Below are positions 39,633 through 49,424 of a DNA stretch of 64,000 bases, in pieces. The position numbers and the translations under genes are program-made. The stretch is from Mariprofundus sp. (GTDB lineage Bacteria > Pseudomonadota > Zetaproteobacteria > Mariprofundales > Mariprofundaceae): NCBI GenBank assembly GCA_021772775.1, contig JAJFLH010000035.1, positions 62,001 through 126,000 on the forward strand, read 5' to 3'. The first letter of the stretch is position 1, and each line of letters opens with the position of its first letter. Below the pieces are notes generated by a model. It did no database searches and was not told the DNA's origin. It saw nothing but the letters and a program-made list of their open reading frames with translations.

Positions 39633-40679
39633 ATGAGTTTGGAATTTATTCAGTGTCCGCATTGCCAAAAACAATACGCTGTCAACGACAAGCTCAGAGC
39701 AGCTGTAGGTAAAAGAATCCGCTGTAAACATTGCACGCAAGCTTTTCAAATCATCATCCAACAGGCTTCGCAAACAGAAGCTTCTACACCAGCGGCATCA
39801 GCGCCTCAAACCGAGATGGTTGAAGCACCACAACCTGTGCCCAAACTACCTGAATCAATACAGCCTGGGGCAACACAGCCCGAGCCAGACCAGTTTGAGT
39901 CCAGACAACCTCATATTGAAAACGAAACTGATGATGGCCTCATTAAGCTTGTAGAAGCGGATAAGGGAACATCGGATGATGCCAATCAACAGAGTCAGAA
40001 AACACCATTAAGTCAGCCTACTGAGCAAACTAGTGAGCTCCCTGACAGTGATAAAAAAGCGGTTAAAAAAACGGCCCGAAAAACAGCATCAACAAAGAAA
40101 AAAATAAATCTGCAAATGCTCATTACGATCATACTTGTTGCCACCTTAATTATTGCAGCCATCGGCGCTTATTTTTTCCTTAGCAAAGAGAAGGTAAATG
40201 ACACGACAGCCAAACAAGAGATTCAGAATATTATACCTATGGAGATCATCAAACCTCTTGAGATCAAAGAGCCGCCCAAACAGCTAAAACAGCAGCCTGC
40301 TAAAACGCTAGAAGACACTGTGCAAATTACTCCGCAAAAAGTAGAAAAGAAGCCTCCAGTAATTCCAGCAAAAGTAAGTATAAAAAACACACCTAAGCCC
40401 ATCATGACATATCCAAAGACTCAGGCATGTAAAAGTGTCTCTGCATCTTACTGGATTCGCACCAATACGCTTGCTACCACGAGCATGGATACAGCCACAT
40501 ATATGAAGTTACTTAATCAGAATTTGGAGCAAGCCGATGAAATTCGTAAGCTTTGCAAAGATAAAACATTCATTGGTAAAATATCCAAAGCGGCAAGAAC
40601 AGATAACAAACCGGAATGGATTCAACAGGAGATCAATTCTCTGCTCCAGAAGCAGAAGAAGAGCAATCAAAATCTATAA
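39633..40679 (+). CDS. Zinc-ribbon (MJ0042-type) membrane protein
   Basis: A 348-residue protein. An N-terminal zinc ribbon (IQCPHCQKQYAVNDKLRAAVG...RCKHCTQAF) has paired CxxC motifs of the MJ0042 type. A long disordered Pro/Gln/Glu/Ser-rich region follows. A single hydrophobic helix (MLITIILVATLIIAAIGAYFF) lies near residue 165-188. The periplasmic part is Lys/Pro/Thr-rich and ends in a helical domain with two Cys. Such proteins are often membrane-bound regulators or anchors. The start ATG at 39633 has GAGG five to eight bases upstream. Function unknown. Confidence 0.72.
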   Translation: MSLEFIQCPHCQKQYAVNDKLRAAVGKRIRCKHCTQAFQIIIQQASQTEASTPAASAPQTEMVEAPQPVPKLPESIQPGATQPEPDQFESRQPHIENETDDGLIKLVEADKGTSDDANQQSQKTPLSQPTEQTSELPDSDKKAVKKTARKTASTKKKINLQMLITIILVATLIIAAIGAYFFLSKEKVNDTTAKQEIQNIIPMEIIKPLEIKEPPKQLKQQPAKTLEDTVQITPQKVEKKPPVIPAKVSIKNTPKPIMTYPKTQACKSVSASYWIRTNTLATTSMDTATYMKLLNQNLEQADEIRKLCKDKTFIGKISKAARTDNKPEWIQQEINSLLQKQKKSNQNL

Positions 40680-40699
40680 AGCCTAAAGGTCTAGCAACA

Positions 40700-41827
40700 T
40701 TACATTTCCAGCTGAAAATCAGCCGAACCCACTATAATGCCATTCACCATCACTTCTAGGCGATGCAAACCCGGATAATAAACACGCGTGGTTATTTTTC
40801 TCATCGCATGAGTCTTGCTGAAGCATAACGACTGTTTTGCAGCTAACGACGTTGTTCGCCACTTGAACACTTTCGCCGAAGTTTTGCCATTGGCCTTTTG
40901 ATGATGAATAACATAATCAATCATTAATGGCTGATCATGGTCAGCCGTTGAGTTGATGGATAAAGAAAACTGCAAAGCCATTCCAAACTCAACAACCGGT
41001 GTCTGAACCAAAACTCTGATTTTCTCTAATTGAAGCTCTCCATAACCGAATAGCTGCAGCACCTTTGCATTGCCCTGTTTGAGCAAACTTCGACAAGCAT
41101 GGCGAACAAGTTGCCGGCGCTGTTTGCTTGCCCCTTGCATCCACTGCTCAGCAATATCGGCCACAAGTTCAGGATGATCCTTGGCGATATCATTCAGGTT
41201 ATTGGCTACCGAACGGCGTACATAGGCATCCCGGTCATCCTTGAGCAACTCCAACAGCTCAATCACTGGTGAAGGATCATTGATAAATTGAGTCAATCGC
41301 ATCGCCCAGGGTAATCTCGGGCGTATACCTTCTGATGCCAGTCGACGGACATGTTTATCGCTATCTTGTGTCCATTGCTTCATCACCAGCCAAGTTTTTT
41401 CAGGCTCTTGCAATAGAAATAAGCGAACAGCAAATTCAGAGGAGAAGCGTTTGGTTAATTCTTTGAACAGATTCATAGCGGTCTCAAAATGATCATGCCC
41501 GCGTAAACCGACATAATGCGCCATCGGCATAATTGCCCAACCCGAAATACCATGCTCATCGACCAACTCGCCAAATATATCACCATCGTGTGCAGGACTC
41601 AGCGTTGCCAGGATCATCTCTGCCGCCCTGCTAAAATCAGCCGGCAGATAATCAATCATGGCAAACATAATCTGTTCAGAGCGTGCTTTTAATTCCAGTG
41701 CGTCTAAATCTTTCGACGCAGCAGCCGTAAACCCCTGCATATCAAACTCAGGCCATTGTTGATGAAAATGATCTGCCATGCCCGTAATAAGTGGCAAATT
41801 GAATGCATTCTTAAATGGCTCTGGCAT
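40700..41827 (-). CDS. DNA alkylation repair-type protein (HEAT repeats)
   Basis: A 375-residue protein with tandem alpha-helical HEAT-like repeats, for example DAYVRRSVANNLNDIAKDHP and RRLASEGIRPRLPWAMR. These are the signature of the AlkC/AlkD DNA glycosylase superfamily, which removes alkylated bases. The C-terminal 90 residues form a beta-rich extension (HHQKANGKTSAKVFKWRTTS). Catalytic residues could not be confirmed by eye, so activity is inferred. The gene ends close to the zinc-ribbon gene (convergent, 20-base gap). Confidence 0.8.
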   Translation of the reverse strand: MPEPFKNAFNLPLITGMADHFHQQWPEFDMQGFTAAASKDLDALELKARSEQIMFAMIDYLPADFSRAAEMILATLSPAHDGDIFGELVDEHGISGWAIMPMAHYVGLRGHDHFETAMNLFKELTKRFSSEFAVRLFLLQEPEKTWLVMKQWTQDSDKHVRRLASEGIRPRLPWAMRLTQFINDPSPVIELLELLKDDRDAYVRRSVANNLNDIAKDHPELVADIAEQWMQGASKQRRQLVRHACRSLLKQGNAKVLQLFGYGELQLEKIRVLVQTPVVEFGMALQFSLSINSTADHDQPLMIDYVIHHQKANGKTSAKVFKWRTTSLAAKQSLCFSKTHAMRKITTRVYYPGLHRLEVMVNGIIVGSADFQLEM

Positions 41828-41888
41828 TATAACATTCCTTATCTGTTCTGCTCTCTAAACAGAGGCAGCGGCTCCATATCCTCAAGCC

Positions 41889-43250
41889 TCAGTTGTTCAA
41901 TCTCTTTTGGTCACCAATTTCAACTCCTGAAAGCACCATATCCTTTAGGCTTTGATCTCCTATAACCTGATCAATGGCTCTATCCGTCGCGTCTATTAAC
42001 TGATCTACCACCAGCTCATTGGGTAATCGCCATGGCATCACACCTGTACCCTCATCACCTGAACGCACAGCATCAAGAATATGTTTAGTCTTCAATGTTT
42101 CCATATCCTGCCCCGGCAGATAGGGAGGTAAACTTTCGCTAGTGGGGATGATCAATCCACATTCGTGCAATTTATCCAGTATCTCCTGACTCACATTGAG
42201 TGGCACACCGAGCCAGCGGGCCATATCATCAACTTGCCAATGAGTCTGATGATTGTAGTAATGGCGTCCGATAAAAAACATGGCTAGAAGAGATAGTTTC
42301 TCCGCCATTTGGGCACTGATAAGCTGTTTTCCACGCCCTACTCCGAGATGTCCGGGATACTGACAATAGAATGCAATACTGGTGCCTAGTAGTAAAATCA
42401 GCCAACTCACAAACAACCAGATCATAAACATAATCAGGATAGCAAAACCTGAATAGATAGCTGTGTAATTGCCGGAGTTAACAACAAAAGTACCAAACGC
42501 CCAGCCCGCAGTCTCCCAGGCAATACCGGCCACTATGCCACCAATCAACGCCGGGCCAATTTTCACTTTGGTGTTTGGCATGAAGATATAAACAAAGGTA
42601 AAAGCGACGATTACCAGCGCGTAAGGAATAAGCTTGCCGATGGAGTCCACGATAATACCGAGAAATGGCATGCCCGAAACGGCCTCAACCACAGAAGAGC
42701 TCATGAGCGATGCAGTCATACCGAGAGCAGAAAAGATCAGCAGAGGACCAACCAGAATCACACTCAGATACTCGCTAAAACGTTGTCCAAGAGGTCTGGC
42801 CTCCTCGATGTGCCAAATATAGTTAAAGGATTTCTCAATTTTGTGCAGTAACGAGATTACCGTATAGATCAACATCCCCAATCCCAATGATCCCAGCACA
42901 CCTACTTTGATATTATCCACAAAACCGACAATCTGTCGGGCTATATCTTCCCCTTTATCTCCCAATGCCGACAGAGTATTTACAAGCGCTGGTTCAAGTT
43001 GATTCTGAACACCAAAACCTTTGAGTACAGAGAATGTAAGGGCCAGAAGTGGAACCAGCGATAACAGGGTTGTGTAGACCAGACTCATCGCACGCAAGGT
43101 GAGCTGGCCTTCGAGAAAATCACGTACTACTGCAAAATTCACCTGCAAGATGCGCGCTAGCAACACTTTCCAAACTGGAAGCGATTCGATCTCCTGCGGC
43201 CAAAGCATTTGCAGAGCGGCGGCTTTCCATTTCATCATTAGCTTGTACAT
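41889..43250 (-). CDS. YihY/BrkB-family inner membrane protein
   Basis: A 453-residue protein of the YihY (once called RNase BN) family. About six hydrophobic helices occupy residues 60-310. The family signature MSLVYTTLLSLVPLLALTFS and the segments AGIAWETAGWAFGTFV and YSGFAILIMFMIWLFVSW are visible. The last 140 residues form a soluble extension resembling a winged helix (ARWLGVPLNVSQEILDKLHECGL). The start is ATG 43250, with GGAGG five bases upstream; the longer frame from 43319 lacks a ribosome-binding site. Function of the family is unknown, and RNase activity is no longer accepted. Confidence 0.9.
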   Translation of the reverse strand: MYKLMMKWKAAALQMLWPQEIESLPVWKVLLARILQVNFAVVRDFLEGQLTLRAMSLVYTTLLSLVPLLALTFSVLKGFGVQNQLEPALVNTLSALGDKGEDIARQIVGFVDNIKVGVLGSLGLGMLIYTVISLLHKIEKSFNYIWHIEEARPLGQRFSEYLSVILVGPLLIFSALGMTASLMSSSVVEAVSGMPFLGIIVDSIGKLIPYALVIVAFTFVYIFMPNTKVKIGPALIGGIVAGIAWETAGWAFGTFVVNSGNYTAIYSGFAILIMFMIWLFVSWLILLLGTSIAFYCQYPGHLGVGRGKQLISAQMAEKLSLLAMFFIGRHYYNHQTHWQVDDMARWLGVPLNVSQEILDKLHECGLIIPTSESLPPYLPGQDMETLKTKHILDAVRSGDEGTGVMPWRLPNELVVDQLIDATDRAIDQVIGDQSLKDMVLSGVEIGDQKRLNN

Positions 43251-43444
43251 AACATCCTCCGCTGCAAACGTTTGTCCAATGTAACAGAATTCGTGACGTC
43301 TATTCATGAGCTCATGCAATCGCTGCTTTGACTCAAAACGGCCTCTCTATTGTGCCAATAGAACAACGCTTATTTCAGTTCATAAACAGCTATATTTCAA
43401 GATCCGATACGTAGCCATACTCCCCGCTATTGCAATGTTATACA

Positions 43445-44749
43445 CTAGTTATAATAGTGCTTCAGCACAGAGTAGAGATAAAACGCATCCAGACGACCGG
43501 CCAGTTCACGAATCGAATGCATAGCAAACGTAGGCACCCCCACATCAACAGTAGAGACCCCCAGTTCACTGGCTGTAATCGGGCCAATTGTACTGCCGCA
43601 TGCCATATCAGAGCGCACCACAAACGACTGCACGGGAACCGCTGCGCACTCACACCAATGTTTGAACATCGCACTACTTTCACTACTGCTTGCATAACGT
43701 TGATTGGCATTCACTTTGATCACCGGGCCGGCATTGATAAGCGGCTCATGATTGGGCTCATGCCTGTCAGCATAGTTGGGGTGTATGGCATGCGCATTAT
43801 CGGCTGAAATCATCATACTGGAGGCCATCGCACGCGACATCTCTTCTTCATTACCGCACAAACGCCTTAACACTGATTTCAAGAAGTTACCCTGAGCACC
43901 GGCTGCAGAGACACTGCCAACCTCTTCATGGTCACTGCAAACCAGCAACGCATTCTGTTTACCACTATTATCGAGCAGAGCCATCAAGCCTGTATAACAG
44001 CTAAGTAGATTATCCAGTCTGGCAGCGGCGATAAAGTCATCATTCTGTCCAATTACAGCTGGGGGCTGAACGTCATAAAAGCTCAATTCATAATCCAACA
44101 CCTTTACGGCTCTATTCGCTTCACCAGCTAGCTGAGCATTGACCATCTCTAGTAGCACTGTTTTGAAACAGGTCGCATCTGCATCACTATTCTCAGGTAA
44201 TCTCATCAACACAGGGGAAATATCCGTCTGTTTGTTGATCTTGCGATTATCATTGGCTTCACGATCAAGATGAATCGCCAGACTCGGAATGGTTGCGATG
44301 GCTTTTTGCCAATCGATCAAGCAGTGAGCTATCTGTCTATTTTCATCTAAATAACTGACACGTCCGGCCAAAGACAAATCACGATCAAACCAGGGGTTCA
44401 GTAAAGCACCACCATAGACTTCAACGCCCAGCTGCAGATAACCTTTATTGCTCATTTCAGGCGCGGGTTTAACCTTCAGGCATGGGCTATCGGTGTGCGC
44501 ACCTACCATATGAATACCATGCTCAATAAGTGGTTGCCTTAAACGAAATGCAATAATTGATGAATCATTGCGTGTCACAAAATAGCACTCATCATTCTGT
44601 GGCTTATTGACCGACCACGGTTCTTTTTCCGACAAACGCTTAAAACCGGCATTTTCCAATATCTCAACCATGTTCTGCACAGCATGAAAAGGGGTTGGTG
44701 AGCTTTGAATAAAATTCAACAAACCATTCACGAAATCTTCGTTTTGCAT
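43445..44749 (-). CDS. apeB: M18-family aspartyl aminopeptidase
   Basis: A 434-residue cytosolic metallo-aminopeptidase of family M18. Metal-ligand motifs are visible: HMVGAHTDSPCLKVKP (His, Asp), FIAAARLDNLLSCYTGL (Asp) and VCSDHEEVGS (Glu-Glu). The C-terminal MISADNAHAIHPNY and VRSDMACGSTIGP motifs are also present. The enzyme usually removes N-terminal acidic residues and forms dodecamers. The start is ATG 44749. Monocistronic. Confidence 0.95.
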   Translation of the reverse strand: MQNEDFVNGLLNFIQSSPTPFHAVQNMVEILENAGFKRLSEKEPWSVNKPQNDECYFVTRNDSSIIAFRLRQPLIEHGIHMVGAHTDSPCLKVKPAPEMSNKGYLQLGVEVYGGALLNPWFDRDLSLAGRVSYLDENRQIAHCLIDWQKAIATIPSLAIHLDREANDNRKINKQTDISPVLMRLPENSDADATCFKTVLLEMVNAQLAGEANRAVKVLDYELSFYDVQPPAVIGQNDDFIAAARLDNLLSCYTGLMALLDNSGKQNALLVCSDHEEVGSVSAAGAQGNFLKSVLRRLCGNEEEMSRAMASSMMISADNAHAIHPNYADRHEPNHEPLINAGPVIKVNANQRYASSSESSAMFKHWCECAAVPVQSFVVRSDMACGSTIGPITASELGVSTVDVGVPTFAMHSIRELAGRLDAFYLYSVLKHYYN

Positions 44750-44940
44750 GAAAGCCTCAGATGCTAAAGTATTTTTTAATTCGCTCTATGGTAGCTGGAT
44801 TCAAATTGTAAAAGCAACGTTGAGTGATCTCTTTTCAGTATTGAAAGGGTGACTTGATTCTCAACTGAGTAGCTAGTCAGCACTTCGTGCGCACATGCAA
44901 TCATGCATAAGTTAGTTACTTCACTTTTGACGGCGCTTTC

Positions 44941-45315
44941 CTACTTCGATCCCTGCATAAGTTCATGATAGCCCTGAAGCATCTTATCTCTCTCATCTGC
45001 TTTAAGGACTTCCATATTGACCAAAATATCACCAAGTCGAATTCTATCTTTCATTTGATGTTCAAGCAGATCATTGAGTTGATTTGTATTTAAATAACCC
45101 ATATTTACTGCGACTTCTCCAAAACGCAGGTTGGAGCAAGCCTGCTCTGAGAGCACAGCCATAACGCTATGCATATTCATAACTCTATGCTCTAAAGCCA
45201 ACTTCCCAATCGGAGTAATATTTTGCCTCTGAATTTCGAGAGCCTCATAGATAATACTCTCATCAATCTCTTCAATATGGATAAGGTAGGTACCAAACAA
45301 ATTAATATCACTCAT
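44941..45315 (-). CDS. Protein with two GspE-N/MshEN-like helical repeats, function unknown
   Basis: A 124-residue cytosolic protein made of two similar units. Each has the pattern seen in the N-terminal domain of type II secretion or pilus ATPases: LGTYLIH...DESIIYEALEIQRQ and LGDILVNMEVLKADERDKML. A further FGEVAVNMGYLNTNQLNDLL lies between them. The fold is known to bind c-di-GMP in MshE, but here no ATPase follows and the ligand residues cannot be confirmed. SD is not strong. It may be a small signalling adaptor. Function unknown. Confidence 0.72.
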   Translation of the reverse strand: MSDINLFGTYLIHIEEIDESIIYEALEIQRQNITPIGKLALEHRVMNMHSVMAVLSEQACSNLRFGEVAVNMGYLNTNQLNDLLEHQMKDRIRLGDILVNMEVLKADERDKMLQGYHELMQGSK

Positions 45316-45533
45316 GTCATTCGCTCCCCTCTGTCAGCTATAGATAATAGCAGGATATGTACCGACTTCAAATCATAAAACAGATCTGATTAGGCTATTC
45401 AGCGCATGTAATCATGTAAACGTAATCAATTGAGGTCTCGGCACAGATTTAGCTTTTCGTACAACTCTCTATTACAGCTATGATTGGCGCACTGTCGTTA
45501 TATGAGGACAATTTAAAGCAGTAAAGTGATCGA

Positions 45534-45568
45534 CAAAAAAAGGAAAGGCCACCCGTCGGTGACCTTTC
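45534..45568 (-). terminator. Intrinsic terminator of the 45.7-kb hybrid kinase gene
   Basis: A 10-bp stem (AAAGGCCACC at 45544-45553 and GGTGACCTTT at 45558-45567) with a CGTC loop is followed on the minus strand by TTTTTTT. The single mismatch becomes a G-U pair in the minus-strand RNA. This supports use in the minus direction, downstream of the kinase gene. The rest of the 345-base gap 45316-45660 shows nothing else. Confidence 0.8.
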
Positions 45569-45660
45569 TGAGGCTCACGAGAGCCACTAATTTATTATAG
45601 AAAAACGATAACCCAAATGGCGTTAACTGTCAATCTTAATTTGCTTAAAAAAGCCTTTTA

Positions 45661-47460
45661 TTAATTCTCAAAGGGTAAAGAATCATCGGTTTCATTTATC
45701 ATACTACTCACGCAGCGGCTCAGTTCACTCAAGTGGAACGGCTTGGTTAATATTGGCTCCAGATCCTGCTCAGGCATAGATGATGCATTTCGATACCCCG
45801 ACATGAAGAGCACTTTGGCTTGAGGGTTAATGCAATGGATCTGTTGTGCCGCTTCTATGCCATCTATACCAGGCATAATCACATCAAGCATAATCAGGTT
45901 AATTTCCTGTTTTTTATCAATATAAATATCAATCGCCTGCTGACCGCTCATCGCAGTAAAAACTCTATAATTCAACTTTTCAAGCAGAGCACACACAACC
46001 TTTATCACCTGTTCATCATCATCGACAACAAGTATCAACTCACCGTTACCAAAAACATTACGGGGCTTGCTAGCACTCACTTCAACAGGTGAACTATCAA
46101 GCAATGGGAAATAGAGATTAAAAACGGCCCCTTCTCCCCTCCTGGAATCAACCTCAACAACTCCACTATGAGATTGCATGGAGCCATAAAGCATCGAGAG
46201 ACCAAGCCCAGTACCTTCGCCAACTTCTCGGGTGGTAAAAAAGGGTTCAAAAATATGCGGTAGGTTGTTCTCGTTAATACCGGCCCCATTATCAGCCACT
46301 GAGATCAGCACAAAATGATCCCCTTCCAGCTGAGGATGTTTACGCTGAAACTTCGCATCGGACTCATATCTGGAAACAGTGACTGTAATGGCAGGTAATT
46401 TTTTATCTTTCAGTGCATAATTGGCATTCAGTAAAAGATTCATGACCATCTGCTGGATTTGATTGGCATCACCCAGAATAGTTTCATCCGTCAAACCTGA
46501 GTTAAAAACAAGCTTAATATGCTGTGGGATTACTACCTTATCCAACTTAATGATTGATCGCATTAATGCATCTATAGCAACAGGTTTAAAGACCGTCGAT
46601 GACTTACGCGCAAAAGAGAGCAGTTGCTGGATCATCTCTGCCGAACGAAACGCGATGGTCTCCGATTCATCCAGGTAGTCCAGGCAAACCTGCTTGTTAT
46701 CCAGCTCCAATCGAGCCAACTCGATATTGCCCGTAACACCTGCAAGATTGTTATTGAAATTATGCGCAATGCCTCCAACAAGGCCGCCAATCGCTTCCAT
46801 TTTTTGGGACTGAATAAAATTCTTTTCCATCTGCTTGCGTATTTTATTTTCCGTTTCCAGATCTTCCAAAGCCGCAGCCATCTGTGTGGTTTGCGAAAAG
46901 TTTTTCGATAACATTCTATGTGAGTTGCGTGCAATGCTCCAAACAGCGGCCGTGAAAACAATCAACAGGCTTCCCATAAGTATGGTTCTCTCATCATCTT
47001 GTAGAAAAAGGAATATGGTTATTGGAACCAGGGTAGGTAAAAAATAGACCGAAAAGGCTAGCATTGATGCTGACATCGAGTTTGCTGCTGCAGCAGCAAA
47101 ACCTACAAGTACAGCCACCCAAAACACCCAATAAAATATATCACTCTCCAGGGAGAAAGCCACCGAACCTACGCCCCAAAGAAGACCAGCTGAAAGCGAT
47201 GTAGCAATAATAATATGATTAATTCGAGCGTAGGAAGTTGGCGTATTTAAACGCTCTTTTATCCAGAAATAACTCCACAGTCGCGCCATACAGACAAGTA
47301 GGCCCATAACGATCCAGCTGTAAAAAGTTACTGGTTCGATTATCTCATGGAATAAAGCAAAGATGATAAAAATTGCACAGAAAACCGTACCTACAGCTAA
47401 CGGTATATTGGCGCATAAGAATTCAAGTCTGTTTTTTTCTATGGATTCCTGTTTAATCAT
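45661..47460 (-). CDS. Membrane hybrid histidine kinase with C-terminal receiver
   Basis: A 599-residue kinase. About six hydrophobic helices occupy the first 190 residues and form the sensor. The phosphoacceptor helix is [20 protein letters not shown]. The ATPase has [16 protein letters not shown] and GTGLGLSM motifs. The C-terminal receiver has VVDDD and [13 protein letters not shown]. It closely resembles the kinase at 50.9-52.7 kb in its kinase and receiver parts, and the two flank the integron-like cassettes and the RNase H gene. I took ATG 47460 as the start; a TTG at 47499 would add 13 residues. Neither has a clear ribosome-binding site. Confidence 0.9.
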   Translation of the reverse strand: MIKQESIEKNRLEFLCANIPLAVGTVFCAIFIIFALFHEIIEPVTFYSWIVMGLLVCMARLWSYFWIKERLNTPTSYARINHIIIATSLSAGLLWGVGSVAFSLESDIFYWVFWVAVLVGFAAAAANSMSASMLAFSVYFLPTLVPITIFLFLQDDERTILMGSLLIVFTAAVWSIARNSHRMLSKNFSQTTQMAAALEDLETENKIRKQMEKNFIQSQKMEAIGGLVGGIAHNFNNNLAGVTGNIELARLELDNKQVCLDYLDESETIAFRSAEMIQQLLSFARKSSTVFKPVAIDALMRSIIKLDKVVIPQHIKLVFNSGLTDETILGDANQIQQMVMNLLLNANYALKDKKLPAITVTVSRYESDAKFQRKHPQLEGDHFVLISVADNGAGINENNLPHIFEPFFTTREVGEGTGLGLSMLYGSMQSHSGVVEVDSRRGEGAVFNLYFPLLDSSPVEVSASKPRNVFGNGELILVVDDDEQVIKVVCALLEKLNYRVFTAMSGQQAIDIYIDKKQEINLIMLDVIMPGIDGIEAAQQIHCINPQAKVLFMSGYRNASSMPEQDLEPILTKPFHLSELSRCVSSMINETDDSLPFEN

Positions 47461-47733
47461 TATTTGTACTTTATCTATAACGCCGTCAGAAACCAGCAAA
47501 TAGTCATTTAAGCCAAAGCAAAGCTGAGAGTGATCACTTGGCTTTGTGGCATTGCATTAAACGCCATGATATATTGATAAGCGGCATATTTTCACATGAC
47601 ATGCACAGTTATTATCGAAGCGACTCCCCAAACAAACACCACCGCATCCACATGCTAATGATTTGCAATGCTCTTACCGGACAATCCTGTTAAACTTTAA
47701 AATAGATGCTTTATCGATCTGGACAGTTGTAGA

Positions 47734-48507
47734 TCAGCCAGTTCTCAGCGCTAATATTTTTTCCAGATTCAGCTCTTCTTCATAACGCCTAAAAGCACCG
47801 TCTCGGGCCTCAATCGCCATGATCGACATGCGGTCGGCCAACTCATTACCTTCAACGCCTACATGACCATTCACGTGCAATACCTTAATTTTATTCTTTA
47901 ATTCCTGATGTAAGGCAAACATCTCTTTGATCAGCTCCAGGTTTTTGATGTCCCCCCCCTGCTTCTTCCAACCTCTCTTCTGCCAGTTAACCACCCACTG
48001 GGTAATGCATTGAATGGAATATTTGGAGTCACAAAAAATCGCTACTGAGCGACCATCTTCAAGCTCATTTTTTGCCATAATCATAGCTTGATGCAGTGCA
48101 TTTAACTCAGCCGTGTTGTTGGTGCCGTTCGGGTTGAACAGTCCATACCAAAGCTCAGCAACCCGATCATCTCGATATATAGCTACACCAGAACCAGCTT
48201 TACCAGGATTCGGTTCACAGCCGCCATCGGTGAAAATTTTTGTATCGATCTTCATGGCTGCAATCTCTGCTGCCGTATAGGTTTTAACCGTTTGATTCGA
48301 TGATCTCTTTTTAGCACGACTACCCGATACCCCAGTACCAGCCAAAGAAGCCCTGTTCCCAGAAAAAGCCGCTTCTGCTTCAGCTAAGGTCTTAAAGGAT
48401 TTATATCGAGCACCAGCGAAACCATCAATATGCTTTTTACAGGTAACCCAATCGTTAAAAATACCCGTCTCTCTGCCCTGCCATACGACGTAAAACTTTT
48501 GAGCCAT
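47734..48507 (-). CDS. rnhA: Ribonuclease HI with N-terminal viroplasmin domain
   Basis: A 257-residue protein. Residues 1-50 are a caulimovirus viroplasmin-like domain (KFYVVWQGRETGIFNDW and the YKSFKTLAEAEAAF repeat), which binds RNA/DNA hybrids. The RNase HI domain (about 90-245) has the DEDD set: TDGGCEPNPG (Asp), NNTAELNALHQAM (Glu), FCDSKYSI (Asp) and GNELAD (Asp). It cuts the RNA of RNA-DNA hybrids. An eight-G run in the coding strand at 47952-47959 (KKQGGD) could slip. Length and layout match the known fusion. Confidence 0.93.
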   Translation of the reverse strand: MAQKFYVVWQGRETGIFNDWVTCKKHIDGFAGARYKSFKTLAEAEAAFSGNRASLAGTGVSGSRAKKRSSNQTVKTYTAAEIAAMKIDTKIFTDGGCEPNPGKAGSGVAIYRDDRVAELWYGLFNPNGTNNTAELNALHQAMIMAKNELEDGRSVAIFCDSKYSIQCITQWVVNWQKRGWKKQGGDIKNLELIKEMFALHQELKNKIKVLHVNGHVGVEGNELADRMSIMAIEARDGAFRRYEEELNLEKILALRTG

Positions 48508-48731
48508 GTTGAAAAACCTCTATAGTGAAAAAGCACGGTGTTGCATCAATCAATCTTTGATGCCGGCAGCAACTGTAACCTGAGATTTGAACGTATCAAT
48601 TGATCTAAGTCAAAAATCATCACTCGATGCGATATGAGTGATATTTATTGCCATCAGGCAACCAACCCCAAATAACTCATGCCAGGCACCGTTATATCTG
48701 CTAAATTTTGGCCATATCACTTCCTACACTG

Positions 48732-48793
48732 CATAACGATTTGCATGAGGGGCTGGAGCGAAGCGGAAGTCCCTCTCTATGCATTGGTTAGCT
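48732..48793 (-). repeat. attC-like site 3 (after the 171-residue lipoprotein gene)
   Basis: On the minus strand the site begins AGCTAACCAATGCATAGAG and ends AAATCGTTATGC. The outer TAAC and GTTA boxes, the GAGGGA/CCCCTC inner stem and the central GCTTCGC loop match attC architecture. It lies just downstream of the 171-residue gene. Confidence 0.78.
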
Positions 48794-48809
48794 GTGCTGA
48801 GCCCCATTA

Positions 48810-49325
48810 TTAATTATTAATGATTTTATCAATTGCTGAAGAAAAAGCTCTTTTCTCGGCTTCAAGTTCAGCCGGGTCAATTGCCCAATTCTTATCCTGC
48901 TCTCTAAAGGCCGCGAAATATCCCCAAGACTCAACTTTTCCAGTACCTTCACTTTCGCTCTCTGAAATAATTTTATTATCATGGACAACTTGCAAAAGAC
49001 AACGAACATCAACTGAATAATCACGCCCTATAAAGCCAAATGCAAAAGCTGTTGCAAATATTTCTCCCATACTTGGTTTCTTGGTGTTTAAGTGAATAAA
49101 GTGGATATTAATTGTGGGGAGAGTCTCATTGGCAGATAATAATGTCCTATATTTATTTCGGATAAACTTTTCAAGCTCTTTGCTATGTTTGGATTCAATC
49201 TTTCCCAAATAATATTGCTCGCTTCTTTCATATTTAGATATCGGGATATTCATATTTTGATGCCGAGCACAGCCAGAACTTAAAAAAGTTAAAATTAAAA
49301 GCGTTGCTAAAAATATTTTTGACAT
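48810..49325 (-). CDS. Putative lipoprotein (cassette-borne), function unknown
   Basis: A 171-residue protein with a lipoprotein signal peptide (ATLLILTFLSSGCARH; lipobox LSSGC, Cys19). The mature part is mixed alpha/beta with no recognised domain, including GEIFATAFAFGFIGRDYSVDVRCLLQVV and a helical end. It may sit in the outer or inner membrane; residues after Cys are ARHQ, so no Asp retention signal is seen. AGAGGA lies six bases before the ATG, and 38 bases separate it from the upstream attC. It is A+T-richer than the flanking genes. I do not recognise the family. Confidence 0.68.
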   Translation of the reverse strand: MSKIFLATLLILTFLSSGCARHQNMNIPISKYERSEQYYLGKIESKHSKELEKFIRNKYRTLLSANETLPTINIHFIHLNTKKPSMGEIFATAFAFGFIGRDYSVDVRCLLQVVHDNKIISESESEGTGKVESWGYFAAFREQDKNWAIDPAELEAEKRAFSSAIDKIINN

Positions 49326-49362
49326 ATATTTCCTCTTAATGTTTTTTGATCTGTAAAATTGA

Positions 49363-49424
49363 AGCTAACGCTTTAGTTGAGGGGCAGCGGCGAAGCCGGT
49401 GTCCCTCTCGAACTTTTTGTTAGG
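49363..49424 (-). repeat. attC-like site 2 (overlapping the end of the PG-binding gene)
   Basis: On the minus strand the site begins CCTAACAAAAAGTTCGAGAG and ends CTAAAGCGTTAGCTTC. The inner GAGGGA/CCCCTC stem and GCTTCGC loop match the other two sites. It contains the last codons and stop of the neighbouring gene (TAA at 49373-49375). Confidence 0.82.
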
